From a virus: 24,387 nucleotides of DNA. Made by a program: the position numbers and the translations under genes. The stretch is from the IMG/VR virus record IMGVR_UViG_3300043331_001088, positions 1-24,387 of that record; one strand, given 5' to 3'. A model generated the notes under the pieces. That model saw nothing but the letters and a program-made list of their open reading frames with translations. It was not told the DNA's origin and did not search any database. Shown in pieces: positions 1-5,164 of the stretch; the first letter of the stretch is position 1; each line of letters starts with the position of its first letter.

Positions 1-128
1 ACGAAGCGCTTCCAGTTCATCAGGCCCGCCAGATCCAGGGCTTGAGTCACGCTCACCACCGGGAGGCCGTCCAGGCGGTACTCGTGCGACGCCTCGTCGA
101 AGGACAGCGTGTGCTCAGCGGTCGCCAT
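1..128 (-). CDS. PD-(D/E)XK-type phage nuclease, N-terminal fragment
   Basis: Only the first 42 codons are inside the window and the gene runs off the left edge. Reading from an ATG at 128, the protein begins MATAEHTLSFDEASHEYRLD and continues with GLPVVSVTQALDLAGL. The pattern of F-D-x-x-x-H-x-Y followed shortly by a V-S-V-T-Q segment is typical of the N-terminus of phage RecB-like or Cas4-like PD-(D/E)XK exonucleases used in recombination and DNA processing. The catalytic residues lie outside the window, so activity cannot be judged. The start is supported by GGGGTG just upstream of the ATG. It begins 14 bases after the stop of the preceding gene and is probably in the same leftward operon. 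Family assignment is inference from a short N-terminal signature. Confidence 0.6.
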   Translation of the reverse strand, partial: MATAEHTLSFDEASHEYRLDGLPVVSVTQALDLAGLMNWKRF

Positions 129-142
129 CACCCCTAAACCAG

Positions 143-493
143 TCATAGCAGCGGCCCCCACATCCGATGTCCTTTCGCGCAAACCTGGTACGCCGTGAAG
201 CCGATACCCGGATTGCCCTGCGGGTTGTGCGCATAGCCCAGTGTGGTCAACGGCGCGCCGCACGGCTCAACGCAAGCCGTGATCGGGCAGCGCAGCAGCG
301 GCACGCCCAGGCCAAGCGTGCGGCGCACAGTGATGTCGATCGCTGCCCGCATGGCAGACTCACGCTCAAGGATCTCGTCCACAGCGGCGTCGATGAACCC
401 CTGCTGCTCGTCTGACCAGGGGAATTCCGGTTGATGCTCGGCGATGTAGGCGAGCGTGGCGGCACGGATCGAGTTCCACCGGGCGGCTGTCAT
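143..493 (-). CDS. Small protein with Cys-rich, possibly zinc-binding C-terminus
   Basis: A 116-residue protein whose family I do not recognise. The first 60 residues look helical and charged; the second half carries C69, C74, C78, C105 and H109 in the pattern RCPITACVEPC and CAKGHRMW, which could form a zinc ribbon. The ATG at 493 overlaps the stop of the endolysin gene as ATGA, which fixes the start and suggests coupled translation. It lies between the endolysin and the nuclease gene. A role in DNA metabolism or in lysis control would be guesswork. Confidence 0.7.
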   Translation of the reverse strand: MTAARWNSIRAATLAYIAEHQPEFPWSDEQQGFIDAAVDEILERESAMRAAIDITVRRTLGLGVPLLRCPITACVEPCGAPLTTLGYAHNPQGNPGIGFTAYQVCAKGHRMWGPLL

Positions 494-978
494 GAGCGGC
501 CCTCCCGCGCGCGGTAGGCCGCCGTCAGCTTGTCGATGTAGGACTGCGGCACGGCCTTTGCGTTGATGTTGCCGCCGTTGTAGCAGCGGGCGATGTCCTC
601 GATGGTCTTCGCCTCAATCGCGCGCGCGTTCAGGTACCGCACCGCGTACAGGCAGTTCGTCTCCGGATTGGCCAGTTCTTCCGGCGTGCCCGTGAACCCA
701 AGCTCCCGCGCCACCGGATACATGATCTGCCAGGGGCCGTAGCTGCAATGCGCCGCACAGCCGTAGACCTCGGTGAGCAGCTTGTCGAAGTATTTGCCGC
801 CACGGCAGTAGGCGGGCTCGTGGCGTGGGTTGCTGTTCCGCCCGTACGACGACTCGACATAGGCGATCGCACGCAGCAGAGCGGTGCCCTCGCGCTCCGA
901 AGGGACGATCTTCTCAAGGTCCAGGCCGAGCGCCAGGCCCTCGCTCGCTATGTCCAGGCGTGCAGGCTCGATTCTCAT
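490..978 (-). CDS. Lytic transglycosylase / endolysin (SLT-like)
   Basis: A 162-residue single-domain protein with the layout of a lysozyme-like transglycosylase, which cleaves the glycan strands of peptidoglycan. Supporting motifs in order: IAYVESSYGR with E42 as the likely catalytic glutamate; SYGPWQIMYPVA around residues 79-90, equivalent to the G-x-x-Q-I motif of SLT enzymes; NPETNCLYAVRYL around 104-116; and ARCYNGG around 130-136. There is no signal peptide, so export would depend on a holin. Five cysteines (58, 74, 78, 109, 132) are unusual for a cytoplasmic enzyme and could form disulfides outside the membrane. The ATG at 978 overlaps the previous stop as ATGA. It is separated by several genes from the holin-like cassette near 4-5 kb. 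A virion-associated lysin is a possible alternative. Confidence 0.85.
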   Translation of the reverse strand: MRIEPARLDIASEGLALGLDLEKIVPSEREGTALLRAIAYVESSYGRNSNPRHEPAYCRGGKYFDKLLTEVYGCAAHCSYGPWQIMYPVARELGFTGTPEELANPETNCLYAVRYLNARAIEAKTIEDIARCYNGGNINAKAVPQSYIDKLTAAYRAREGRS

Positions 979-1253
979 CGGCGTACGAGTGCCTCCCTGT
1001 TGATGGCTTCTGGCTGCTTTCGCTCCAGGGCCGTAAGGCGTGCCTCAAGCCGACGCTGGCCTTCCTCGATCGCGCGCAGACGGTTATCCAGGCCACGAAA
1101 AGGGTTCCGATCCTGCCAGTGCTGGAGCCGGCAGGCGTTCGAGCAAGACTTCTGACGCGGGTGGCGCGGCTCGAACGTGTTCGAGCAGCCGGCGTTCTGG
1201 CAGGCGCGCTCGACCTCTGGTGTATTGATTTCTTGCGTTACAACGATCGCCAC
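975..1253 (-). CDS. Zinc-finger plus coiled-coil small protein
   Basis: A 92-residue protein beginning at GTG 1253; the frame is closed upstream by a stop, so this is the only good start. Residues 16-45 contain C18, C23, C37 and C41 in the arrangement C-x4-C-x13-C-x3-C, ending KSCSNACRLQHW. This resembles small zinc fingers in which a final F/S-C-S-x-x-C-R motif is common. Residues 55-80 are rich in Arg, Glu and Leu (LRAIEEGQRRLEARLTALER) and should form a coiled coil, so the protein probably oligomerises. The zinc fold suggests binding of nucleic acid or protein. It is coupled to the endolysin gene downstream. Function unknown. Confidence 0.72.
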   Translation of the reverse strand: MAIVVTQEINTPEVERACQNAGCSNTFEPRHPRQKSCSNACRLQHWQDRNPFRGLDNRLRAIEEGQRRLEARLTALERKQPEAINREALVRR

Positions 1254-1307
1254 GGCGCTTTTACACCATCACCCATATCTAGGCTGCCCACGCTGCCGTG
1301 CGGCGGC

Positions 1308-1421
1308 CTACGGGAACAGAATCGCCAGTACCCTGCTCAGCCAGGTCGAGGGATCTACGGACCTCGGCCGGCGTCGCTGCGCCAACACCCACTGCGTCCA
1401 GTTGATGAACTGTCGCGGCAT
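1308..1421 (-). CDS. Possible 37-residue small protein
   Basis: A short reading frame fills most of the gap between the collagen-like gene and the zinc-finger gene. Its ATG overlaps the preceding TGA as TGATG, the same junction used elsewhere in this operon, and a GGAAAG element lies just upstream. The peptide starts MPRQFINWTQWVLAQRRRPR and ends in the hydrophobic stretch WLSRVLAILFP. It is basic in the middle and has four aromatic residues. It could be a real small phage protein or a chance frame; the coupled start is the main argument. Confidence 0.35.
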   Translation of the reverse strand: MPRQFINWTQWVLAQRRRPRSVDPSTWLSRVLAILFP

Positions 1422-2131
1422 CACTTCTTTCCGTGCTTGCGGCGGCACTCGTCGCAATCACAGTCCTTGCCGTCGCGCCCGGGCTTGCCATCCTTGCCGT
1501 CGCGGCCATTCTTCCCGTCGATCCCGTTGCGGCCGTCCTTGCCGTCATGGCCATCACGGCCGGGCGCGCCGTCGATGCCGGGCGGCCCAGGGATGGCCTC
1601 CGGCAGCCGTGCCTCATAGTTCATGCCGGCGGCGATCCAGCGGATCCCCCGCGGCTGACCGGCCGAGTCGGACGCAGGCGGCGAAAACTGCATCGAGACC
1701 GCATCGCCCCAACGCACCGAGCGCGGCATCAGCGGCCCGAGATCCACCACGACATGCCGCCCGGCGTGGCAGCGGAAGAACACAACGCCCGGCTCACTCA
1801 CCTGCGGCTGTTCGACGATGCCCTGAAGGGTCCATTTCACGTGCACGTCGGCGAGCTCGGCCCAGTTATCCCCCAGGCACTCGATGCGCGCAAAAAACTG
1901 CGGCGCGCCAACGGTGGGCAGCCGGTAGAAGTCGGGCGGGATGAGCAGTTCGGCCGCGACGGCGTTGTCGCCGGCGAACTCCAGGCGCGCGAGTTCATGG
2001 CGCAACTCGGTTTCGATCACGGCGGCCGGCGCGGAAACCTCTGCGGCCTGCGCGCGATCGAGCAGCACGCAGCCAAGCAGCGCGGCCAGCATGGAAACAG
2101 CGATGATGACGACCCGTTTGTACAGTGGCAC
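1421..2131 (-). CDS. Membrane-anchored or exported collagen-like protein
   Basis: From the GTG at 2131 the protein is 236 residues. It begins with a basic tip and a hydrophobic stretch (KRVVIIAVSMLAALLGCVLL followed by DRAQA), which is either a signal peptide ending at A-Q-A or an N-terminal anchor; a Cys in this stretch also allows a lipoprotein. The middle, about residues 30-180, is probably beta-rich and not recognised. Residues 182-223 are 14 uninterrupted Gly-X-Y triplets, mostly GKD, GRD and GRN, so a collagen-like triple helix is expected. A Cys-rich basic tail with CDCDEC ends the protein. Collagen-like stretches are common in phage fibres, but a signal or anchor makes this more like an exported or surface trimer. 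A longer start (GTG or ATG-like) at 2176 is possible. Confidence 0.75.
   Translation of the reverse strand: MPLYKRVVIIAVSMLAALLGCVLLDRAQAAEVSAPAAVIETELRHELARLEFAGDNAVAAELLIPPDFYRLPTVGAPQFFARIECLGDNWAELADVHVKWTLQGIVEQPQVSEPGVVFFRCHAGRHVVVDLGPLMPRSVRWGDAVSMQFSPPASDSAGQPRGIRWIAAGMNYEARLPEAIPGPPGIDGAPGRDGHDGKDGRNGIDGKNGRDGKDGKPGRDGKDCDCDECRRKHGKK
1463..1588 (-). repeat. Collagen-like Gly-X-Y repeat (14 triplets)
   Basis: This 126-base stretch encodes 14 perfect Gly-X-Y triplets, beginning GPPGIDGAPGRDGHD and ending GKPGRDGKD. At the DNA level it is an imperfect 9-base repetition biased to GGC, GAC and AAG codons. Bacterial collagens use charged X and Y residues, as here, instead of hydroxyproline. 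Confidence 0.95.
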
Positions 2132-2139
2132 GATTCCGA

Positions 2140-2382
2140 TTACCCCCAGACGATGACCCAGATGAAGCCGGCCCACACGGCCAGGCCCAACGCGATGACG
2201 ACCACAAGCGACTTGAGCGCCGGCGCGTATTCGTATTCCGCGACCGCGCGGCCTAGCTCAGTGGTGAAGCAGTCCAGGCATTCGTAATGCAGCGGCGCGA
2301 TGCAATCCGCGCCGATCTGGCACTCGCGGGCCTGGCCGCAGACTGGACAGACATGAGCGTGCGTTGCGGCCTTGACTTCCAT
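2140..2382 (-). CDS. Zinc-ribbon protein with a C-terminal membrane segment
   Basis: An 80-residue protein. The N-terminal half has C12-x2-C15 and C35-x2-C38, the pairing expected of a zinc ribbon, plus C21, C27, H8 and H10. Residues 56-79 (LKSLVVVIALGLAVWAGFIW) form one strong transmembrane helix, so the zinc domain should sit on one face of the inner membrane. The ATG at 2382 overlaps the upstream stop as TGATG, and AGGAT lies about nine bases upstream; a GTG one codon earlier is also possible. Function is unknown. Membrane tethering of a zinc ribbon would fit a host-interaction or lysis-timing role, but this is inference. Confidence 0.78.
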   Translation of the reverse strand: MEVKAATHAHVCPVCGQARECQIGADCIAPLHYECLDCFTTELGRAVAEYEYAPALKSLVVVIALGLAVWAGFIWVIVWG

Positions 2383-2600
2383 CACCCAACATCCTCTCGA
2401 TCCAACTTGAGCATCTCGGCGCACACCGCCGCGCGCGCGCCTTCGCCGCTTTTCATGATCTCGACCGCGCGAAGTATCGGATGCGGATCGCGCTCGCCGA
2501 AGTCGATGCCGGCCAGCGAACAGACGGCGCCTACGATCTCGGGGCCTGCGGCGTGTAGGTACGCGGCGGTCTGCTTGATCTGGTCGTGCGTTGGCGTCAT
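2382..2600 (-). CDS. Small hypothetical protein
   Basis: A 72-residue protein, mostly alpha-helical by composition, starting MTPTHDQIKQTAAYLHAAG and ending KLDREDVG. I do not recognise a family. The ATG overlaps the stop of the HTH regulator gene as ATGA and the stop overlaps the next start as TGATG, so it sits firmly in the coupled operon between a regulator and a zinc-ribbon membrane protein. No membrane segment or signal peptide is visible. Confidence 0.7.
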   Translation of the reverse strand: MTPTHDQIKQTAAYLHAAGPEIVGAVCSLAGIDFGERDPHPILRAVEIMKSGEGARAAVCAEMLKLDREDVG

Positions 2601-3157
2601 GCGACCTCCCGGTGAAGCTCACGCTCCCGCGCTTCATCGATCAGCGCCTCACGCGCCCAGTGTTCGGCGATCAGTACGCCCAGTTCGGCCCGCTGGAGGG
2701 TGACGTCGTCCACCACGTGCAGCCCGCACTCTTGCGCGACCCACTCCAACAATCTGCGGCTGCCCGTGGCCTTGACCCAGAGCGGCAGCGCCGCGACCGG
2801 TAGGTTTCGGTCGAGCCGGGTCCGCGCCAGCCAGCTATCGACCGTCGGCAGGCTTACGCCCACCAGGTCGGCGATCTGCGCGCGGCTCAGCCCGCAGGCC
2901 TCAGCGTCAATGGCCATCAAATCAATGACTTGGAGCCGAACACCGTCGGCGTGTGAGGGGTGGAAGATATCCCCGATCGGTGCTCCGGGTACGGAAATAG
3001 ACTGGGGGGCCGTACCCGGAGCTGGCGATGGGTATGGCGTCGTGGCGCGGCCCATACCCATCTTCGGGGGGATTCCCTGGTGGGTTCGCGGTCCCGTGAA
3101 CCCCGTACGGACTGCGGGCTGTCCGTCTGAAAACAAAGGCTTTGCCGCCGATGACAT
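2597..3157 (-). CDS. HTH transcriptional regulator (CII/CP76-like)
   Basis: A 186-residue protein from the ATG at 3157. Residues 90-112 (LSRAQIADLVGVSLPTVDSW) read as a helix-turn-helix that would bind DNA. Then comes LPVAALPLWVKATGSRRLLE and a helical C-terminus, an arrangement reminiscent of phage CII/CP76-type regulators, though the match is loose. The first 70 residues are Pro/Gly/Thr-rich and low in complexity, and their DNA contains large inverted repeats. The true start could therefore be further downstream, for example ATG 2917, with the repeats non-coding; against this, the start at 3157 overlaps the preceding stop as TGATG, with AGAGG upstream. It is coupled to a ribbon-helix-helix gene, so two DNA-binding proteins share one promoter. 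Confidence 0.75.
   Translation of the reverse strand: MSSAAKPLFSDGQPAVRTGFTGPRTHQGIPPKMGMGRATTPYPSPAPGTAPQSISVPGAPIGDIFHPSHADGVRLQVIDLMAIDAEACGLSRAQIADLVGVSLPTVDSWLARTRLDRNLPVAALPLWVKATGSRRLLEWVAQECGLHVVDDVTLQRAELGVLIAEHWAREALIDEARERELHREVA
2982..3022. repeat. 13-bp perfect inverted repeat, GGGTACGG type
   Basis: The arms GCTCCGGGTACGG (2982-2994) and CCGTACCCGGAGC (3010-3022) are perfect inverse complements separated by 15 bases. As DNA this could be a protein-binding site or cruciform; as RNA it would be a stable hairpin. It lies inside the predicted low-complexity N-terminal part of the HTH regulator gene. Confidence 0.9.
3027..3062. repeat. 11-bp perfect inverted repeat, GGGTATGG type
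   Basis: The arms GATGGGTATGG (3027-3037) and CCATACCCATC (3052-3062) are perfect inverse complements with a 14-base spacer. The core octamer GGGTATGG differs by one transition from the core of the adjacent repeat at 2982-3022, so the two look like diverged copies of one type of site. The spacing between arms is also nearly the same. Confidence 0.9.
3082..3103. repeat. Short third inverted repeat
   Basis: GGGTTC (3082-3087) and GAACCC (3098-3103) form a 6-bp inverted repeat, extendable in RNA by a G-U pair and two or three G-C pairs. It is followed at once by the octamer palindrome CCGTACGG (3103-3110), which shares the GTAC core of the first large repeat. It is weaker than the two preceding repeats and may be coincidental. 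Confidence 0.5.
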
Positions 3158-3348
3158 CACTTGCCGTTGACCTCTACGATCTGGTCATGGGCGTGGCGAT
3201 CCAGCCATTCAAGGACAGCTTCCGTGGCGATCTCGGTGATTAATCGCTGCCGCCGGACGGACTCTACTTTCAGCCGGTGATGGGCGCTGCTTTCGATGCG
3301 GACAACCGATAAATCGGCCGGTTGCTCTGCCTGTTGCTCGTGTGCCAT
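3157..3348 (-). CDS. Ribbon-helix-helix DNA-binding protein
   Basis: A 63-residue protein from the ATG at 3348. After a polar tip comes the strand LSVVRIESS, then helix AHHRLKVESVRRQRL and helix ITEIATEAVLEWLDR, the order expected of an Arc/MetJ/CopG-type ribbon-helix-helix repressor, which works as a dimer on repeated operator half-sites. It is the first gene after a strong promoter whose surroundings carry repeated CTTGTGATC elements, so autoregulation is likely. No good Shine-Dalgarno precedes the ATG or the alternative GTG at 3357; the leader is only some 20 bases, so expression may be low or partly leaderless. An antitoxin role is possible but no toxin partner is evident. Confidence 0.75.
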   Translation of the reverse strand: MAHEQQAEQPADLSVVRIESSAHHRLKVESVRRQRLITEIATEAVLEWLDRHAHDQIVEVNGK

Positions 3349-3377
3349 AGTTATCACGTGTTCACAAGATCACAAGG

Positions 3378-3406
3378 ATAATAGCGCTTATGATCACAAG
3401 AGTCAA
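3378..3406 (-). promoter_or_regulatory. Sigma-70 promoter for the leftward regulatory operon
   Basis: On the minus strand TTGACT (3406-3401) and TATTAT (3383-3378) are separated by exactly 17 bases, a near-consensus sigma-70 promoter. Transcription would start near 3371, about 20 bases before the ribbon-helix-helix gene. The spacer contains the palindromic operator candidate at 3387-3400, so a bound repressor would block RNA polymerase directly. This is the clearest promoter in the window. Confidence 0.8.
3387..3400. promoter_or_regulatory. Operator-like palindrome within the promoter spacer
   Basis: CTTATGATCACAAG is a 14-bp palindrome with a single mismatched pair. Its half-site, CTTGTGATC on the minus strand, recurs at 3376-3368, and CTTGTGAAC follows at 3368-3360. 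The three half-sites cover the promoter and the first transcribed bases. The most likely ligand is the ribbon-helix-helix protein encoded just downstream. Confidence 0.6.
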
Positions 3407-3471
3407 GAGGCAAAAGCACACAAGCACAGAAAAAATTGATTAGCTGTTTCAGTTTCTCGTGCGAGACCGCG

Positions 3472-3711
3472 ATGCGCCTGCGGTTTCGGGACGAACAGGG
3501 CAACGTCTTTCACGAGGCGACACGCACGCAGCGAAACCAAACCCTGCATTGGTTCAGCTTGAGCGCCGACTATCCGCAGGTGGCGGGGCGTCTCGGTAGC
3601 CTGGAAGTTACGAGCGCCGACGGCGCCAGCGAGTTCCTATCGGCGGTGGGGTTCAGCTTGCAGTTTGCCGGGAACGGCGCATTCACGGCTGTTGCTACGG
3701 CTGAAAACTGA
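3472..3711 (+). CDS. Lone plus-strand small protein, function unknown
   Basis: The only plausible plus-strand gene: 79 residues from the ATG at 3472, starting MRLRFRDEQGNVFHEATRTQ and ending FAGNGAFTAVATAEN. The composition is balanced and looks like a beta-rich globular domain. A longer form from TTG 3436 has 91 residues. No minus-strand frame of comparable quality covers this stretch, which supports it being real. It is divergent from the ribbon-helix-helix gene and converges on the XhlA-like gene with only three bases between stops. No convincing plus-strand promoter or strong Shine-Dalgarno is visible, so expression is uncertain. Confidence 0.55.
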   Translation: MRLRFRDEQGNVFHEATRTQRNQTLHWFSLSADYPQVAGRLGSLEVTSADGASEFLSAVGFSLQFAGNGAFTAVATAEN

Positions 3712-3714
3712 GCC

Positions 3715-3909
3715 CTAAGGCACCCGCACCTTCGCCAGCTCGCTGAACAGATTCACCACCACTGCGACCAGGTTCGCGATCATCAGGTACATGATCCACT
3801 CCAGCCGTGTGGCCTGCTTGGCGCTCTGCTCTTCGATATTGTCCATCCTCTCTTCCAGGCGCCCAAGCCGCTCGGCGGTGTTCAGATTGGCAGTGTATTC
3901 AGCGCTCAT
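3715..3909 (-). CDS. XhlA-like small membrane protein (holin-associated)
   Basis: A 64-residue protein. Residues 10-36 (LGRLEERMDNIEEQSAKQAT) form a heptad-like coiled coil, and residues 38-58 (WIMYLMIANLVAVVVNLF) form one transmembrane helix near the C-terminus. This soluble coiled coil followed by a single C-terminal membrane helix is the XhlA (hemolysin) layout, found beside phage holins. The ATG at 3909 overlaps the stop of the upstream membrane protein gene. It is the last gene of the long leftward late block, just before the convergent plus-strand gene. A role in host lysis is likely by context; other small membrane proteins have similar layouts. Confidence 0.7.
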   Translation of the reverse strand: MSAEYTANLNTAERLGRLEERMDNIEEQSAKQATRLEWIMYLMIANLVAVVVNLFSELAKVRVP

Positions 3910-4084
3910 CCTTTTCGATCGCCTTACGCAGGAAGAAACCGCCGTACGCGGCGGCCGTCATCGCCAGCCACATCAGCATCTCGTCCGAGTCGAACCTTAC
4001 GGCGTGAATATAGATGATCACCAAAAGGGTCATGCTGTAGACGCCGAGCACCATGGCGTCAAGGGTGTGACTGATTTTGGGCAT
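3899..4084 (-). CDS. Small two-helix membrane protein, holin candidate
   Basis: A 61-residue protein from the ATG at 4084, overlapping the end of the exported-protein gene by 26 bases. Two hydrophobic stretches, MVLGVYSMTLLVIIYIHAV and MLMWLAMTAAAYGGFFL, are separated by a short charged loop (RFDSDE), and the tail is KAIEKDER. Size and two-helix hairpin topology fit a class II holin, which would let the endolysin reach the cell wall, but no family was recognised. A start at ATG 4054 would remove part of the N-terminus. Its neighbour is XhlA-like, which supports a lysis context. Confidence 0.6.
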   Translation of the reverse strand: MPKISHTLDAMVLGVYSMTLLVIIYIHAVRFDSDEMLMWLAMTAAAYGGFFLRKAIEKDER

Positions 4085-4745
4085 GCGCCTGAGCGAGCAA
4101 CTCCACTTCGGCAAAATTCATGCGGGCCTGCGCGTCGGCAATCGCTTCCTCGATACGCCAGGATTCATCGATGCCGCGCCACGTCTCGGTTACCTGGGAG
4201 CGCCGGGCAGCCGTGTCGCCGTAGAGTGCGTACCAGGTCGATGGTCGAAACTCCAGTTTAGCCGGCTTAGGGGCAAGGATCGGCGGCAACGCGCCCGAGA
4301 CGATCTGCTGGTTACTCGCCGCGCTGTAGATCGCAACGAAGCCGGCCTCACTCGGCGTCTCGCGAAAGTCGTCGGGCTGGCCGGTGAAGAACGTGGTGCC
4401 TTCCTCAAGCAGCTTCGGGCCGCCGATAAACAGCGCCTGCGCCCACCATTCGTTGATGTCGCCGACGAGCGGGATCGCCGGAGTGAACAGCCCGGCGATG
4501 CGTAACCCGATCAGCCAAGCCTGCTTGCGGCTCTTGCGATTCAAGTCCTGGCCGAGCTGCGTCACCTTCGCTGGCCGCACAGGAGCGATGCCGTTACGAG
4601 AGAGCAGATCCCACGCCTGATCGTAGTCCATGCCGCGACAGCCCCACTCGACCACGCCATTCAGCACGGCGCCGGGCTGCTGGGCACAGGTCTGCGCGCC
4701 CACCGGCGCGGCTATCGCGACGAGCAGAACTGCGAGAATTCTCAT
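4059..4745 (-). CDS. Exported protein of unknown function
   Basis: A 228-residue protein from the ATG at 4745, chosen because it overlaps the previous stop as ATGA and has GGAGGG six bases upstream. The N-terminus MRILAVLLVAIAAPVGAQT is a clear Sec signal peptide with probable cleavage after G-A-Q or A-Q-T. The mature protein has two early cysteines that could pair, a mildly hydrophobic patch (LIGLRIAGLFTPAIPLVG) that might be a membrane helix, and a polar helical C-terminus. No family recognised. It sits among holin-like membrane genes, so a periplasmic role in lysis (spanin or inhibitor type) or in superinfection exclusion is possible but unproven. Confidence 0.7.
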   Translation of the reverse strand: MRILAVLLVAIAAPVGAQTCAQQPGAVLNGVVEWGCRGMDYDQAWDLLSRNGIAPVRPAKVTQLGQDLNRKSRKQAWLIGLRIAGLFTPAIPLVGDINEWWAQALFIGGPKLLEEGTTFFTGQPDDFRETPSEAGFVAIYSAASNQQIVSGALPPILAPKPAKLEFRPSTWYALYGDTAARRSQVTETWRGIDESWRIEEAIADAQARMNFAEVELLAQAHAQNQSHP

Positions 4746-4906
4746 TGGCATCCCTCCCTGGCCGCGGCGAGTTGCTCGGCCATGATCCTGACGATCTCGT
4801 AATCGTTTGCCTGCTGGCGGTGCGCATCGAACGCCGTCGTGAGTGCCGTTACGAGCGATCCGGCCGCCGCAATTACGAGCGCCCACGCCTTGAGCCGTGC
4901 GGTCAC
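4742..4906 (-). CDS. Small single-span membrane protein
   Basis: A 54-residue protein from the GTG at 4906. The start overlaps the previous stop as GTGA and has GAGGAG directly upstream. Residues 5-26 (LKAWALVIAAAGSLVTALTT) form one transmembrane helix, followed by a charged helical tail ending REGCQ. It could be an Rz-like spanin or holin partner, but it is short for an inner-membrane spanin. The chain of three overlapping small genes here is typical of phage lysis cassettes. Confidence 0.55.
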   Translation of the reverse strand: MTARLKAWALVIAAAGSLVTALTTAFDAHRQQANDYEIVRIMAEQLAAAREGCQ

Positions 4907-5133
4907 TTCTCCTCGGGCGGTTTCTGCTCGCCGCTGCCGTTGAGCTTCATACCGCGGAACAGCCCGATCGCGATCAGGAAGCAAGCGTCGAATGCTTTCC
5001 ATGCCGGCGAGCTGTCGACGACCGCCACCTGCTGGTAGGCATTCAGCACATCGATCCCCTGGGCGACCATGAAGAAAACCATCATGAGCGCGATCATCAG
5101 GTGGAAGTGCGACTCGATCGAGCCGTTGAGCAT
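4903..5133 (-). CDS. Small membrane protein, holin-like
   Basis: A 76-residue protein from the ATG at 5133, which has GAGGGTG upstream; longer in-frame starts would overlap the preceding gene in an Arg/Ser-rich, non-protein-like stretch. Hydrophobic segments are HLMIALMMVFFMVAQGIDVL (about residues 10-29) and AFDACFLIAIGLF (about 46-60), followed by the polar tail KLNGSGEQKPPEEK. Two membrane helices and a charged C-terminus fit a holin, although no family match is certain. It starts the coupled chain of membrane genes and lies 31 bases after the preceding gene. Confidence 0.6.
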   Translation of the reverse strand: MLNGSIESHFHLMIALMMVFFMVAQGIDVLNAYQQVAVVDSSPAWKAFDACFLIAIGLFRGMKLNGSGEQKPPEEK

Positions 5134-5164
5134 GTTCACCCTCGGGATTCGCAGTCGAATCAGC

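Larger units (their letters stand above)
3360..3424. repeat. Four CACAAG direct repeats in the divergent control region
   Basis: CACAAG occurs at 3363-3368, 3371-3376, 3395-3400 and 3419-3424 on the plus strand in a short AT-rich region between divergent genes. Three of them are part of the longer element GATCACAAG or TTCACAAG. The irregular spacing argues against a replication iteron and for operator half-sites. Confidence 0.7.

Noticed and set aside
825-1619. Long plus-strand open frame (264 codons)
   Set aside because: Antisense to four coupled minus-strand genes; its product is Arg/Ser/Pro-rich with collagen-repeat complement, typical of a shadow frame in GC-rich DNA.
3363-3424. Replication origin iterons
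   Set aside because: The CACAAG repeats are unevenly spaced, overlap a promoter, and no initiator gene is nearby.
3700-3725. Bidirectional terminator between the convergent stops
   Set aside because: Only a 3-4 bp stem with no T-run directly after it.
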